From Glandiceps talaboti (taxonomy: Eukaryota > Hemichordata > Enteropneusta > Spengelidae), in assembly GCF_964340395.1 (NCBI RefSeq), contig NC_135569.1, forward strand, positions 15,579,519-15,643,518: a stretch of DNA of 64,000 bases. Reading direction: 5' to 3'. Within the stretch, counting starts at the first letter, position 1. Each line of letters begins with the position of its first letter. Below the pieces are notes generated by a model. It made no database searches, was not told the origin of the DNA, and saw only the letters and a program-made list of their open reading frames with translations. The position numbers and the translations under genes are program-made. Below are positions 63,807 to 64,000 of the stretch, in pieces.

Positions 63807-64000
63807 AGTAACATTTGTAAACAAATGACTTTGTTCCATTGCAGTGTATGATGGGAATAATATAGAATAATTTGTAGGTAGAATGGTGATTGTTCAACCT
63901 CTACTGAGATGGAATAATCCTTCTCCTTAGTAACATTTGTAAGCAAATGACTTTGTTCCATTGCAGTGTATAATGAAAATAGAATGGAATAATTTGTAGG
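63807..64000 (+). repeat. Core-type monomers cut by window end
   Basis: One complete monomer (63807-63928) with ATAATATAGAATAATTTG and GTGATTGTTC, then 72 bp of the next (from 63929) with GTAAGCAAATG and AGAATGGAATAATTTG. The array plainly continues, so its right border is not in this window. Confidence 0.9.

Larger units (their letters stand above)
831..64000 (+). repeat. 122-bp satellite array, about 517 monomers, truncated by window end
   Basis: The same unit follows itself head to tail over 63 kb, beginning AGTAACATTTGTAAAC and ending AATAATCCTTCTCCTT. Monomer starts read directly include 831, 953, 1075, 2547, 2669, 3157, 4742, 29630, 54518, 59520, 60630, 63070 and 63929. From 4742 to 59642 the spacing is exactly 450 x 122 bp. 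No inverted monomer and no inserted foreign sequence was seen. Most monomers differ at a limited set of recurrent diagnostic positions rather than at random sites, which is typical of a satellite homogenised by unequal exchange and gene conversion. Such arrays are known from centromeric and pericentromeric or subtelomeric heterochromatin. Nothing in this window says which location applies. The orientation given (+) is only the reading used here. Confidence 0.99.

Noticed and set aside
2519-63961. More than one hundred 60-residue minus-strand open frames starting MEQSH, and a few of 81-120 residues
   Set aside because: They are the satellite read in one strand. The 122-bp period rotates the frame each monomer, the second half of each product is the same DNA in another frame, and all end at the same stop. 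There is no sign of selection or of gene context.
831-64000. CRISPR array
   Set aside because: The repeated unit is contiguous with no unique spacers, is far longer than CRISPR repeats, and no cas-like gene is present.
831-64000. Tandemly repeated RNA genes (5S rRNA, tRNA, snRNA)
   Set aside because: The 122-bp length is near that of 5S rRNA, but the monomer is 31% GC and I could not find internal promoter boxes or a 5S-like fold. No tRNA arms are visible.
831-64000. Human-type GGAAT satellite or CENP-B-box satellite
   Set aside because: GGAAT/GAATG words occur in the monomer but not as a pentamer array, and the CpG-containing CENP-B box is absent.

Overview
The window is almost entirely one satellite DNA array. 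After about 830 bp of AT-rich single-copy flank, a head-to-tail tandem repeat with a 122-bp unit runs from about position 831 to the end of the window at 64000, where it is still in progress. I count about 517 complete monomers plus one partial (72 bp), all in the same orientation. No protein-coding gene, rRNA, tRNA, CRISPR array or transposase could be supported. The many 60-residue minus-strand open frames are by-products of the repeat: 122 is not a multiple of 3, so every frame meets a stop after about 1.5 monomers.

The organism is probably a eukaryote and most likely an animal, because a homogeneous satellite of more than 63 kb with multi-scale higher-order structure is typical of eukaryotic heterochromatin. 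Three ACATGTA words in the 730-bp flank weakly recall mollusc-type genomes, but that is only a hint. The monomer consensus I derived is 31% GC (44 A, 40 T, 21 G, 17 C) and contains no CpG.

Layout: flank (1-730); degenerate junction (731-830); left edge of divergent, length-variable monomers (831-2668); transition (2669-3888); a very regular core (about 4742-59641) in which every checked monomer start falls in one exact 122-bp register, 450 monomers without net slippage; then edge-like, length-variable monomers at 59.5-60.4 kb and 63.1-63.8 kb, separated by a 14-mer duplication. Inside the core, linked variants show nested higher-order repeats: a 6-mer module (732 bp) seen many times, a 12-mer (1464 bp, 3.9-7.7 kb), a 13-mer (1586 bp, 7.7-10.8 kb), a clean 15-mer (1830 bp, 15.2-18.9 kb), a 44/43-mer segmental tandem duplication (about 5.4 kb, 21.8-32.6 kb), 29- to 35-mer repeats (33-45 kb), a 10-mer (1220 bp, 44.9-47.3 kb), 32/33-mer copies (47-53.5 kb) and a 16-mer (57-59.5 kb). 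Nearly all boundaries fall on whole monomers, as expected from in-register unequal exchange.

Nothing here works as a gene set. The points most worth a second look are the exact register, the nested duplications, a block-substituted monomer variant present in 26 copies, the return of left-edge monomer types near the right end, and a conserved small palindrome in nearly every monomer that contains a forkhead-like TGTAAACA word.
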